Below are positions 22,095 through 33,184 of a DNA stretch of 64,000 bases, piece after piece; position 1 is the stretch's first letter; each line of letters starts with the position of its first letter. Under the pieces are notes generated by a model, which saw only the letters and a program-made list of their open reading frames with translations, was not told where the DNA came from and did no database searches. The stretch is from Chrysaora quinquecirrha (Eukaryota; Cnidaria; Scyphozoa; Semaeostomeae; Pelagiidae), in the NCBI GenBank assembly GCA_014526335.1, contig JACTAT010000032.1:2347026-2411025 (forward strand), given 5' to 3'. A program made the position numbers and the translations under genes.

Positions 22095-25000
22095 TGTTTT
22101 AGAATTGCACAGATGCATCGTGATGTGAATGCCTGCTTGCATTTTCCGTGCTTGTCAAGTCTTAAGACTAACAACCACCCGGATGCTTTGTGATATGAAT
22201 GCTTTTTTGCATCTTCCGTGCTGGTCAATTCTAACGACTAAGAATAACACGGATGCGTTATGATGTGAATGCCTGCTTGCGTCTTCCGTGCCGTCAAGTC
22301 TTACGACTAAGAATCACTCAGATGCATTATGCTTGCTTCCGTCTTCTGTGTGGGTCAAGTCTGTTGACTAAGAATCACACGGATGCATTATGCTTGCTTG
22401 CATCTTCTGTGCTGGTCAAGTCTTACGACTAAGAAACACACGGATGCATTATGCTTGCTTGCGTCTTCCATGCTGCTCAAGTATTACGACTAAGAATCAC
22501 ACGGATGGATTACAATGTGAATGATTGCTTGCATCTTCCATGGAGGTCAAGTCTTTGCGACTAAGAATCACTTGGATGCGTTGTGATGTGAATGCCTTCT
22601 TGCGTCTTCCAAGTGATCAAGTCCTACGATGGATGCATTATGCTTGCTTGTGTCTTCTGTGTGGGTCAAGTCTTACAGCTAAGAATCAAACGGATGCATT
22701 ATGATGGTAATGCCTGCTTGCGTCTTCCATGCTGGTCAGGTCTTATTACTAAGAATCACACGGATGCATTATGATGTGAATGCTTGCTTGTGGCTTCCGT
22801 GCTTGTCAAGTCTTGCAACTAAGAATTGCACGAATGCGTTGTGATGTGAATGCTTGCTTGCATCTTCTGTGTGGGTCAAGTCTTACGACTATGAATGACA
22901 CCGATGCGATGTGAATGCCTGCTTGCATCTTCCATGCAGTTCAAGTTTTACGACTAGGAGAATTACATGGATGCGTTGTGATGTGAATGCCTGCTTGCAT
23001 CTTCCGTGCAGTCAAGTCTTGCGACTACGAATCACACGGATGCATTATTATATGAATGCCTGCTTGGGTTTTCCGTGCTGGTCAAGTCTTATGACTAAGA
23101 ATCAGACGGATGCATTATGCTTGCTTGCGTCTTCCATGCTGCTCAAGTCTTACGACTAAGAATCACTCAGGTGCATTATGCTTGCTTGTGCCTTCCATGC
23201 TGCTCAAGTCTTAGGTTTAAGAATCATACAGATGGATTGCTATGTGAATGCTTGCTTGCATCTTCCATGCAGTTCAAGTTTTACGACTAGGAATCACTCG
23301 GATGCATTGTGGATTAGAATGTGAATGCTTGCTTGCATCTTCCGTGCGGGTTAGGTTTTACGACTAAGAGTCACACGGATGCATTATGATGTGAATACTT
23401 GCTTGTGTCTTCCGTGCTTGTCAAGTCTTGCAACTAAGAATCGCAGGGATGCGTTGTGATGTGAATGCTTGCTTGTGTCTTCTGTGATGGTCAAGTCTTA
23501 CGACTATGAATCACATGGATTCGTTGCGATGTGAACGCCTGCTTGCGTCTTCCATGCTGGTCATGTCTTATGACTAAGAATCACGAGGATGCGTTGTGTT
23601 GTGTATGCCTGCTTGTGTCTTCCATGCGGTCAAGTCTTACGACCAAGAATCACTCGGATGCATTATGCTTGCTTGCGTCTTCTTTGTGGGTCAAGTCTTA
23701 TGACTAAGAATCACACGGATGCATTATGCTTGCTTGCGTCTTCCATGTTGCTCAAGTCTTACGACTAAGAATCACACTGATGGATTACAATGTGAATGCT
23801 TGCTCGCATCTTCCATGCAGGTCAAGTCTCAAGACTAAGAATCACATGGATGCGTTGTGATGTGAATGCCTTCTTGCGTCTTCCATGTGATCAAGTCTTA
23901 CAACTAAGAATCACTTGGATGCATTATGCTTGCTTGTGTCTTCTGTGTGGGTCAAGTCTTACGGCTAAGAATCACATGGATGCATTATGATGGTAATGCC
24001 TGCTTGCTTCTTCCAGGCTGGTCAGGTCTTATGACTAAGAATCACACGGATGCATTGTAATGTGAATGCTTGCTTGTGTCTTCCGTGCTTGTCAAGTCTT
24101 GCAACTAAGACTCGCATGGATGCATTGTGATGTGAATGCTTGCTTGCGTCTTCTGTGTGGGTCAAGTCTTACAACTATGAATGACACGGATGCGATGTGA
24201 ATGCCTGCTGCTGCTATCCCTGCTGGTCATATCTTATGACTAAGAATCACAAAGATGCGTTGTGATGTGTATGCCTGCTTGCGTCTTCTGTGCGGTCAAG
24301 TCTTAGGACTAAGAATCACTCGGATGCATTATCCTTGCTTGCATTTGCTGTGCTGGCCAAGTCTTACGTTTAAGAATCACATGGATACATTGTGATGTGA
24401 ATGCCTGCTTGCATCTTCCGTGCTGGTCAAGTCTTATGACTAAGAATCACATGGATGCATTAGGCTTGCTTGCGTCTTCTGTGCTGGTCAAGTCTTACAA
24501 CTAAGAATCGCACAGATGCGTTGTGATGTGAATGTTTGCTTCCGTCTTCCGTGCTGGTCAAGTCTTACCACTGAGAATCACATGAATGCATTATGCTTGC
24601 TTGCGTCTTCTGTGTGGGTCTATTCTTATTACTAAGAAACACACGAATGCATTATGCTTGCTTGCGTCTTCCATGCTGCTCAAATATTATGACTAAGAAT
24701 CACACGGATGGATTACAATGTGAATTCTTGCTTGCATCTTCCATGCAGGTCAAGTCTTAAGACTAAGAATCACACGGATGCATTATGATTGTAATGCCAG
24801 CTTGCATCTTCCATGCTGGTCAAGTCTTCTGAGAAAGAATTACACGGATGCATTATGCTTGCTTGCGTCTTCTGTGATGGTCAAGTCTTACGACTAAGAT
24901 TCTTATGGATGCATTATGATGTGAATGCCTGCTTGCGTCTTTCTTGCTGGTCAAGTCTTATGACTAAGAATTGCACGGTTGCATTATGATTGTAGTACCT

Positions 25001-26947
25001 GCTTGCATCTTCCATGCTGGTCAAGTCTTCTGACAAAGAATTACACGGATGCATTATGCTTGCTTGCGTCTTCTGTGATGGTCAAGTCTTACGACTAAGA
25101 ATCACATGGATGCATTATGATGTGGATGTATATGAATGTTTGCTTGCGTATTCCGTGCTGGTCAAGTCTTACCACTGAGAATCACATGAATGCATTATGC
25201 TTGCTTGCGTCTTCTGTGTGGATCAATTCTTATTACTAAGAAACACACGAATGCATTATGCTTGCTTGCGTCTTCCATGCTGCTCAAGTATTACCACTAA
25301 GAATCACACGGATGGATTACAATGTGAATGCTTGCTTGCATCTTCCATGCAGGTCAAGTCTTAAGACTAAGAATCACACGGATGCATTATGATTGTAATG
25401 CCTGCTTGCATCTTGCATGTTGGTCAAGTCTTCTGGCAAAGAATTACACAGATGCATTATGCTTGCTTCCGTCTTCTGTGATGGTCAAGTCTTACGACTA
25501 AAATTTATATGGATGCATTATGATGTGAATGCCTGCTTGCGTCTTTCTTGCTGGTCAAGTCTTATGACTAAGAATTGCACGGATGCATTATGATTGTAAT
25601 GCCTGCTTGCGTCTTTCTTGCTGGTCAAATCTTTTGACAAAGAATTACACGGATGCATTATGCTTGCTTGCGTCTTCTGTGATGGTCAAGTGTTACGACT
25701 AAGATTCTCACGGATGCATTTTGATGTGAATGCTTGCTTTCGTCTTCTGTGCGGGTCAAGTCTTACAACTAAGAATCACACAGATGCATTATAATGTGAA
25801 TGCTTGCTTGTGTCTTCCTTACCTGTCAAGTCTTGCAACTAAGAATTGCACAGATGCGTTGTTATGTGAATGCTTCCTTACGTCTTCCATGCTGCTCAAG
25901 TATTACGACTAAGAATCACACAGATTGATTACGATGTGAATGCTTGCTTGCATCTTGCATGCAGGTCAAGTCTTACGACTAAGAATCCCACGGATGCATT
26001 ATGCTTGCTTGCTTCCTTTGTGCTGGTCAAGTCTTCCGACTAAGATTCTTAGGGATGCATTATGATGTCAACTCCTGCTTCCGTCTTCCATGCGAGTCAA
26101 TTCTAACGACTTAGAATCACACATTTGTGTTGTGATGTGAATGCTTGATTGCGTCTTTTGTACTGGTCAAGTCTTATGACTAAGAATCACACAGATGCAT
26201 TATGATGTGAATGCCTGCTTGCATCTTCCGTGCGGTCAAGTCTTGCGACTTCGAATCACACGGATGCATTATTATGTGCATGCCTGCTTGCGTTTTCCGT
26301 GCTGGTCAAGTCTTTTGACTAAGAATCACTCGGATGCATTATACTTGCTTGTGCCTTCCATGCTGCTCAAGTCTTAGGACTAAGAATCATGCTGATGGAT
26401 TGCTATGTGAATGCTTGCTTGCATCTTCCATGCAGGACAAATCTTACGACTAGAAATCACTCGGATGCATTGTGGATTAGAATGTGAATGCTTGCTTGCA
26501 TCTTCCGTGCGGGTCAGGTTTTACGACTAAGAATCACACGGATGCATTATGATGTGAATACTTGCTTGTCTCTTCCGTGCTTGTCAAGTCTTGCAACTAA
26601 GAATGACAGGGATGCGTTGTGATCTGAATGCTTGCTTGTGTCTTCTGTGATGGTCAAGTCTTACGACTATGAATCACATGGATTCGTTACGATGTGAATG
26701 ACTGCTTGCGTCTTCCATGCTGGTTATGTCTTATGACTAAGAATCACGAGGATGCGTTGTGTTGTGTATGCCTGCTTTCGTCTTCCATGCGGTCAAGTCT
26801 TACGACCAAGAATCACTCGGATGCATTATGCTTTCTTGCGTCTTCTGTGTGGGTCAAGTCTTATGACTAAGAATCACATGGATGCATTGTAATGTGAATG
26901 CTTGCTTGTGTCTTCCGTGCTTGTCAAGTCTTGCAACTAAGAATCGC
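22095..26947 (+). repeat. Minisatellite array, 61/70-bp units (left block)
   Basis: A tandem array of about 70 units. The long unit (about 70 bp) contains, in order, 'gatgcattatgatgtgaatg', 'cctgcttgcgtcttccgtgc', 'tggtcaagtcttacgactaa' and 'gaatcacacg'. The short unit (about 61 bp) lacks the nine bases 'atgtgaatg', which lie between ATG repeats and so suggest slippage. Each unit carries AGTCttacGACT and, in long units, GCATTatgatgtgAATGC, both able to fold. Neighbouring units differ by many point changes. The array is interrupted at 26947 by the Polinton and resumes at 39949. Confidence 0.95.
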
Positions 26948-26999
26948 AATAGTAGGTTGTATAGCGGTGGCTGTACTACCATGCAGGTCCTACTACCAA

Positions 27000-27121
27000 T
27001 GACGTCATCAGTGACGTCATAAGATCGCGCTATAGCGCGACGGTTTTTAGCCGGTTTCTCCAACCTCGTTTTCAAGAGTCCCAGATCCTAGCGCACGCCG
27101 CTCCTACTATTGATGACGTCA
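27000..27121. promoter_or_regulatory. CRE/ATF palindrome cluster and GC palindrome near the left terminus
   Basis: Perfect TGACGTCA octamers occur at 27000-27007, 27012-27019 and 27114-27121. TCGCGCTATAGCGCGA (27025-27040) is a perfect 16-bp palindrome between them. Three TGACGTCA octamers recur at the right end (39775-39782, 39877-39884, 39889-39896). TGACGTCA is the known CREB/ATF site; use by this element is inferred. Confidence 0.75.
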
Positions 27122-27202
27122 TCAGGTCGCCCTATAGTGCGACGAGTTTCTCCAACCTCAAGAGTTCCTTAACCGCTAGCCTCGTTTCCGATTTAACAAT
27201 CT

Positions 27203-27533
27203 AGAAGTTTCCAGAATGTTCCAGACGACGTCCCTAGGAATCCTGCAATCTGATTGGTTAGAACTTTCCAGAACTTTCGAGAAATTTCCAGAAATCCTAC
27301 AATCTGATTAATTATGATGGCGTAATAATAATTCGAACGCGACGTTCGAATCGTTTATTAAATAAAATAACATAATAATCCTACAATCTGTTCTGTTGGA
27401 ACTTTCTAGAAGTTTCCAGAAGTTTCCAGAAAGTTCCACAAGATTCTAGAAACGAGAAATCCTGCAATCTGATTGGCTAGAACTTTCCAGAAAGTTCCAG
27501 AATCTTCCAGAAAGTTCCACAAGATTCTAGAAA
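27203..27533. promoter_or_regulatory. Four heat-shock-element arrays upstream of polB (left arm)
   Basis: GAA and TTC alternate at exact 5-bp steps. Array 1 is 27203-27226 (5 pentamers, last imperfect), array 2 is 27260-27294 (7), array 3 is 27398-27452 (11, one CAA) and array 4 is 27479-27533 (11, one CAA). A typical stretch is TTCcaGAAagTTCcaGAA. Arrays alternate with a 'cctgcaatctgattgg' box holding an inverted CCAAT, making modules of about 80 bp. HSF trimers bind three or more such pentamers, so these are textbook-strength sites. The polB TATA box lies about 60 bp downstream. Confidence 0.85.
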
Positions 27534-27591
27534 CGAGAAATCCTGCAATCTGATTGGTTAATAATTCGAACGCGACTTTCGATCGATCAAT

Positions 27592-27620
27592 CTATAAAAT
27601 CGAAGCGTAAGACGAAATCA
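27592..27620 (+). promoter_or_regulatory. TATA box and start region of polB
   Basis: TATAAAAT at 27593-27600 is followed by 'cgaagcgtaagacgaaatca', a string repeated at the internal promoter near 32612 and, as 'cgaagcgtgaggcgaaatca', at the right end near 39285. The polB ATG is at 27640, about 40 nt downstream of the TATA box. Confidence 0.75.
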
Positions 27621-27639
27621 GTCTAGTTGAAAATTAATC

Positions 27640-30600
27640 ATGAAGAGGTCACACGAAGAAGAGAGCTCAGCTGCTAATAATAGTAAGCGAAGAAAAATCG
27701 CTTGTGATGTATGTGGGAAATTGTTTGACAGAATGTTAAATCTCACATCACATAAGCGAACAGCACATGATATACACCCATCAGCAGCAGAACAAAAGAA
27801 ATTGGTTGGCGAAGGTAAGAACATGAACAAGATGGATAAGAAAGCATTCAGAATATATATCAAAGAAGAAGATATCAAAGACTGGGCAAGAATCACACAG
27901 CATACTATTCGAGAAATTAAAGAAGAATTGCCAGATCACAAGCAGGGGATGAAGTATTATGTCACTATCGATGCCGAATTTAAAAAGTATGGTGATACGC
28001 TTATCGTTACAGAATCACCACCCACATTCAGAACCACCGTGCAGACGCTTCTATGGTCAGAGTATGACCATGTTGAAGATCAGGTAGTTGAAGCTATCAA
28101 CACACTACGAGATAAGGTTGATGAATTCTTAGAGAATGGAAGTGGTTGGATATTTACAAAGTTTACCCAACTGCAAGTGAAGATGTTTGATTATGATGCA
28201 ATTCGTGGTGGAAAGTATTTACAACTGCCAACATACATCAAAACAAGAAGGCTGTTCTCAATGTACAGAACAGTGACGATAAATGTTTCATCTGGGCAAT
28301 CCTATCCCGTCTACATCCCCAATCAACACATGCAGAGAGAGCCGCACCGTACCGGCGATACTTAGATGAACTTAACTGTGAAGGATTGACATATCCAGTA
28401 AAAGTATCTGATAAAAAGATGATTGATACATTTGAAATGAATAATAACATTTCAATCAATATCTATATGGATGAAGATGGCGAAATTTTACCAGTAAGAA
28501 TAACTGAAAATAAACGCGAAAAACATGTACATTTGCTATTGGTATTCAATGACGATGGTGAGAGCCACTATTGCTGGATAAAGGACTTGAGTCGTCTTTT
28601 AGCAGGTCGAGATGGTCACAAACATGGTGGAAAACGTTTTTACTGTCCTCTATGCTTATCAGGATGTACAACTCAAGAAAGATTGGAAAAGCGTGAAAAG
28701 CTATGTAAGACTCCTCAAGCTGTTGAATATCCTCAAGATACAGAATTAAAGTTTGAACATTTCAAACATCAGAGCTTGCTACCATTTATCATCTATGCAG
28801 ATACTGAATCCATTCTGGAAAGCTCAAACAAAAGAGCTGCTTATCAAGAACACAAGCCGATCAGTTATTGCATTTATGCCAAATCAATCGATGATAGATG
28901 GCAACAACCGTTGGAATGCTATACTGGTGAAGACTGCATGGAGGTGTTGATGAATCGTCTAGATGAATTGAATGAGGAAATCCGAGCAGTGTTCAAGAAA
29001 ACCATGCCGATGATTAGATTAACACCCGAAGAAAATGCAAGACACGATATGGCTACACACTGCTATTGCTGCAAGCAGCTATTTGATGGTAGCAATAGAA
29101 GAAAAGTCAAAGATCATTGCCACATTACTGGGAAATACAGAGGACCAGCTTGCAAGTATTGCAACTTCAAACATCTAGATATAATAGCAAACACTCACAC
29201 GATCCCGATCGTCTTCCACAATCTCAAAGGGTATGACATGCATCATGTTCTGAAGAATTTGAAAGGTAGAAATACAAAGATCATCGCCAATTCGAAAGAA
29301 AAGATCATGACTGCACAGATTGGTTCTCATACTGATGTGAATGAAGATGGTAAGGAAAGAAATATTCATGGGATCAAATACATTGACTCCTTTGCATTTC
29401 TGAGTACAAGTTTGGCAACACTAGCAGGCAACCTACCGAAAGAACAATTTGTCTCTATCAAAGGTCACCTACATGATGAGATTACTCAACAGCAGTACCC
29501 TAGTGTACCGAGAAATGAGCAGGAAAGAGTTGCAGAATTGAAAAGAGAACGCCAAGGAATGTTTGAGCCTGGTGTAGCATGTAAAACCCGCTAAAAGATG
29601 AAGATGTTCTAGATTATAGAAATTGGAAAATACCATCAAGGAGAGATTTGACAGATGCTGAAGCTGAAGAAGTTGAGAGAGCATTTAAGTTGCTGACAAG
29701 AAAAGGTGTTTATCCCTACGATTGGGTGGATAGTGCAGAGAAAATGGAAGAAACATCTCTGCCACCGAAAGAAGCATTTTACAACAAACTCTGTGATTCT
29801 GACATCAGCAATGAAGATTATGAACATGCTCAGCAGGTTTGGCGATACTTCAACTGTCAGACTTTTCAAGATTATCATGAACTGTACTTGAAAACCGATG
29901 TGTTGCTGTTGGCTGATATATTCGAGTCGTTCAGAGCACAAAGTCTGGAATTCTACGGACTCGATCCTGCACATTATCTAACTGCTCCTTCGCTAGCCTG
30001 GGATGCGATGTTGAAGATGACTGGTGTGAAGCTGGAATTGTTATCTGAAGAAAAGAAGGACATTCTACTTATGATTGAAGATGGTATTCGTGGTGGTGTC
30101 TCGATAGCAGTGAAACGGCATGCTAAATCAACAGAAAACAACACACTGATGTATCTGGATGCAAACAATCTCTATGGATGGGCAATGTCGCAACCAATGC
30201 CGTATGGTGGATTCAAGCAGTTTACAAAAGAAGAAATCAGAAATACAGACATCCACGCTTTGCTGACAAGATCGAATGAAGATGTTGGTTATATTCTCAA
30301 AGTCGACTTGGAATATCCAGCCGAATTACACGATCATCATGCAGATCTACCATTGGCGCCGCAAAGATTACAAGTTCAAGAAGACATGCTATCAGAACAT
30401 CAAAAGAACGCTCACGAAGAACTTTTCGATGGAAAAAAGTTTAAGTCAACACCAAAGCTAATACCAAATCTATTCAACAAAGAAGAATACCTCATGCATG
30501 AAAGAAATTTGAAACAGTGTTTGGAATTGGGTTTAAAGCTGACAAAAGTTCATGAAATCATTGAATTCAAGCAAAGTCTATGGTTGAAAGAATACATTGA

Positions 30601-31459
30601 TTTTAATACCCAGAAGAGGACAAAGGCAAGAAACGACTTTGAAAAAGATCTGTTCAAGTTGATGAACAATTCCGTGTTTGGGAAGACGATGGAAAATGTT
30701 CGAAATCATCAACGTTTTGAAATCTGTACTGATGGAGAAGTCTTGAGAAAATGGGTAAGAAATCCAAACTTTTACGGAGTAATTGAAATCAACGAAGACA
30801 CGCTTTTGGTTGAGAAAAAGAAGAAGAAAGTTACACTCAACAAACCAATGTATATTGGTTTCAGCATATTGGATATTAGCAAAACATTGATGTATGATTT
30901 CCACTATAACTTTGCAAAGCCAAACCTTCCAAATGTTGAGTTATGCTACATGGATACTGATAGTTTCATCTACGACATACCAATGTCTAAAGATCAAGTG
31001 GATAAAATATTGAAAGATCATGAAGATGGATTCGATTTCAGTAATTATGATAAAGAACATCCAAATTACTCTACAAGAAACAAGAAAGTTATCGGGAAAA
31101 TGAAAGACGAGCTTGGTGGTGTGGGAATGAAAGAATTTGTTGGATTGAGATCAAAGATGTATAGCTGTCAAATCAATGATGGAAATACGATCAAAAAAGC
31201 AAAAGGAATAAAAAAGTATGTTGTGAAGAAGCAAATGAAGCATGAAGATTATGTGAAATGTTTGATGGAAATGAGAGCAGATGCGCACATTCAACGCAAC
31301 ATTGAATCACACTGCCACACCATATACACTACGGAAAGAAAAAAGACATCGCTGAATCCCTTTGATGATAAAAGATACATTCTTGAAGATGGATTTAACA
31401 CGCTGCCATATGGGCATTATTCGCTAGAAAGACGCTGTGAAGAAGAAAACATTGATTGA
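27640..31459 (+). pseudogene. polB: Polinton DNA polymerase B, two frameshifts
   Basis: Protein-primed family B polymerase that would replicate the element. About 1,270 codons, normal for Polintons, but in three frames: 27640-28365, 28386-29594 and 29648-31459. N-terminal C2H2 finger (CDVC...H-x4-H, residues 23-43). Exonuclease blocks: 'YADTES' (about 28795) and 'FHNLKGYD' (about 29214), with a CxxC/'DHCHITGKYRG'/CxxC zinc motif between (29060-29165). Polymerase motifs: A 'LDANNLYGWAM' (about 30155), B 'LMNNSVFGKTMEN' (about 30658), C 'CYMDTDSF' (about 30944). Both breaks are missing A residues in A-runs (about 28240 and 29582), where the right-arm copy keeps the frame. This suggests recent decay or homopolymer error. 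The catalytic half is intact. Confidence 0.95.
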
Positions 31460-31618
31460 ACTGTTTTAACAAGCCATTTTAACAATATTCTAAACTAAAC
31501 TGTTGTAACATTATTCTAAACTATTTTAACAAACTGTTGTAACAATATTAACTTTACAAGAATATCTAAGTCATCTCAAATCTCTTATAAATACAATGCA
31601 TGCACCTAGTAATTAAAG
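31460..31618 (+). promoter_or_regulatory. Spacer with TATA box for the small basic genes
   Basis: Imperfect 'aactgttttaacaa' and 'attctaaact' repeats fill 31459-31555. TATAAATA (31586-31593) lies 26 nt before the ATG at 31619. A six-codon upstream ORF starts at 31596. Confidence 0.55.
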
Positions 31619-31912
31619 ATGGGTAAGCGTAAGAGGCAGGATAGAAAGAAACAGCGTACAAAGCGACGACACATAAAGAGAATTAGAGGTAAAGGTCTTT
31701 TTAAAAACCTACAAAATTGGATTGTCAAAACAGCGATTGGCATTACACCATTACCAGGCTTACAGCGCGAATTGAAACCGAGAATTAGGAAAAAGGGGTG
31801 GAAAAAAGATAAACCCTTACAATTTATCCCTAGAGAAGTCTGGAGAGCTGCTGGGGTACCAAAGAAAACGCTGAATAAATTCGCATATGCTAAAAAATCC
31901 GATTTCAAATAA
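31619..31912 (+). CDS. Small, very basic protein (97 aa), putative core/packaging protein
   Basis: The N-terminal 25 residues are almost all Lys/Arg ('MGKRKRQDRKKQRTKRRHIK'), followed by a mixed segment with 'LFKNLQNWIVKTAIGITPLP' and a lysine-rich tail. Such proteins in virus-like elements often condense DNA or target the nucleus; the role here is inferred. The stop TAA overlaps the next ATG (TAATG, 31910-31914), and a TATA box lies 26 nt upstream. I do not recognise a named family. Confidence 0.65.
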   Translation: MGKRKRQDRKKQRTKRRHIKRIRGKGLFKNLQNWIVKTAIGITPLPGLQRELKPRIRKKGWKKDKPLQFIPREVWRAAGVPKKTLNKFAYAKKSDFK

Positions 31913-32118
31913 TGGCATCACTAGCAGGAACTATTATTGCTTCAATGATTATTGATGATATGTTAAAAAATGATGATGGCCAGGAAGCAACCGAGTTGAT
32001 GAGAGGTGGTTGTAAAAGGAAGTCAACATTAGAAAATTCTAGAAAGATGGGGTCCGCATTAGCGCGAGCAGCAGTTAGGCAAGCAATTAAGCAAGGAGGA
32101 AGAAAGAGCAGTGACTAG
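31912..32118 (+). CDS. Small protein (68 aa), possible first half of a split gene
   Basis: Starts at the ATG overlapping the previous stop. The hydrophobic/acidic start 'MASLAGTIIASMIIDDML' is followed by a basic, alanine-rich helix-like tail. The next frame (32111-32329) has no ATG near its start and begins with GTG, so the two may once have been one protein of about 135 aa separated by a frameshift near 32100. No family recognised. Confidence 0.5.
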   Translation: MASLAGTIIASMIIDDMLKNDDGQEATELMRGGCKRKSTLENSRKMGSALARAAVRQAIKQGGRKSSD

Positions 32119-32329
32119 AAATATTAGCAAACAAGCCGTAAAGAAATTCGCATTAAAAGGAGCAAAAGCAGCTGCAAAAGGCGGTGCCATAGCTGCAACT
32201 GGTTTTGGTGTTGAGACCGGTTTAAGAAAATTGGCTGGCGGCGGTGTGAGAAGAAAGCGTAGAAAGCGACTTAATGGTGGTAGGAAAACAATCAGAAAAC
32301 ATAGACGAAAGAAGAGAAAAACTGTTTGA
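32111..32329 (+). CDS. Small basic, Ala/Gly-rich protein or C-terminal half of the preceding gene (72 aa)
   Basis: Contains 'KKFALKGAKAAAKGGAIAAT' and ends in an Arg/Lys block ('RKHRRKKRKTV'). This resembles short adenovirus-like core or membrane-active peptides in composition only. No proper start codon is seen; the frame is open from about 32063. It probably completes the 31912-32118 frame. The stop is at 32327-32329, just before the internal promoter cassette. Confidence 0.45.
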   Translation: MTRNISKQAVKKFALKGAKAAAKGGAIAATGFGVETGLRKLAGGGVRRKRRKRLNGGRKTIRKHRRKKRKTV

Positions 32330-32394
32330 ACTAACCATAGTATAATATTTGCTATCTAATGTTTTCACGTTACTAAAAAATGACGTAATAATCA

Positions 32395-32645
32395 TGCAAT
32401 CTGGGTAACTAGAACTTTCCATAAAGTTCCAGAATGTTCCAGAACTTTCCAGAATGTTCCACAAGATTCTAGAAGCGAGAAATCCTGCAATCTGATTGGT
32501 TGGAATTTTCCAGAAGTTTCCAGAAAGTTCTAGAATGTTCCAGAAGATTCTAGAAACGAGAAATCCTGCAATCTGATTGGTTAATAATTCAAACGTCACG
32601 TTCGATCAAACTATAAAATCGAAGCGTAAGACGAAATCAGTAAAG
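32395..32645 (+). promoter_or_regulatory. Internal copy of the terminal HSE-CCAAT-TATA promoter cassette
   Basis: This repeats the terminal-repeat promoter inside the element. HSE arrays occupy 32411-32475 (13 pentamers in phase, two imperfect) and 32502-32556 (11 pentamers, all GAA or TTC). The inverted CCAAT box 'tgcaatctgattggttgg' lies between them. TATAAAAT at 32612-32619 is followed by the same 'cgaagcgtaagacgaaatca' string as at polB. The next ATG is at 32696. Confidence 0.85.
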
Positions 32646-32695
32646 TTGTAACAAGTCGTCGTAGAGTGCGGAGCTTAAAAAATCATTAAAGAGTC

Positions 32696-33115
32696 ATGGC
32701 TACAATTTATGAAGTTAGAGATGAAGAGGGCCTAATCAAGTCATCATTTGCTGTGCAACCTGGTTCTAACAAATGGTTGTTAGTGGTGAATGATACAACA
32801 GCAGCAGTTGCAAGATACAATGGCTGTGCTGAAAGATACCTAAAAGGGGCATCTGTAAGATCAATGGCTATTTCTCATGCAGCACTGTCTCGTCTCTTGG
32901 AAATAGTTGATGAAAACATAAACGATCAATTACAGTTCCGCGGAGAAGATGCTGAATGTCTGTTTGAGAAGAACAAAGGACACATTCAATCAAAGCAGTA
33001 CTTTGGCAGAATCACACAGTTTCTAACACTATACACTGAAGTTTTGAGTAAAGAAGAAGCGTATGAGGATAAGCTGGAAATCTATCTGCAGAAAAATGGT
33101 GATTTCCCTCTATGA
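32696..33115 (+). CDS. Unrecognised Polinton ORF (139 aa) behind the heat-shock-type promoter
   Basis: Starts at the first ATG about 80 nt after the internal TATA box. Mixed alpha/beta-like composition ('SSFAVQPGSNKWLLVVNDTT' near the start), no membrane segment, no motif I recognise. It ends at TGA 33113-33115. The same frame stays open beyond the stop and reaches the ATG of the next ORF at 33185, so this could be the N-terminal half of a larger protein cut by one nonsense codon. Confidence 0.6.
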   Translation: MATIYEVRDEEGLIKSSFAVQPGSNKWLLVVNDTTAAVARYNGCAERYLKGASVRSMAISHAALSRLLEIVDENINDQLQFRGEDAECLFEKNKGHIQSKQYFGRITQFLTLYTEVLSKEEAYEDKLEIYLQKNGDFPL

Positions 33116-33184
33116 CTCTGTCTTGGAATCCGAAGATGGAAGAATGAGAAGCCATCAAAGACGGGAATAAATCTGAAAGAAGAA

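Larger units (their letters stand above)
26948..29589 (+). repeat. Left arm of the Polinton's long inverted repeat
   Basis: Matches 37506-39948 in reverse complement. It comprises the true terminal repeat (CRE sites, HSE arrays, TATA box) plus about 1.9 kb of polB coding sequence. Differences include 'tagcggtggc' versus 'aagcgcagac' near the tip, a segment of about 219 bp present here (about 29043-29262) but deleted in the right arm, and A-run length changes. Confidence 0.9.

Noticed and set aside
28240..29600. Programmed ribosomal frameshifting in polB
   Set aside because: The inverted second copy keeps one frame across both sites. The differences are single A losses in A-runs, better explained by mutation or sequencing error.
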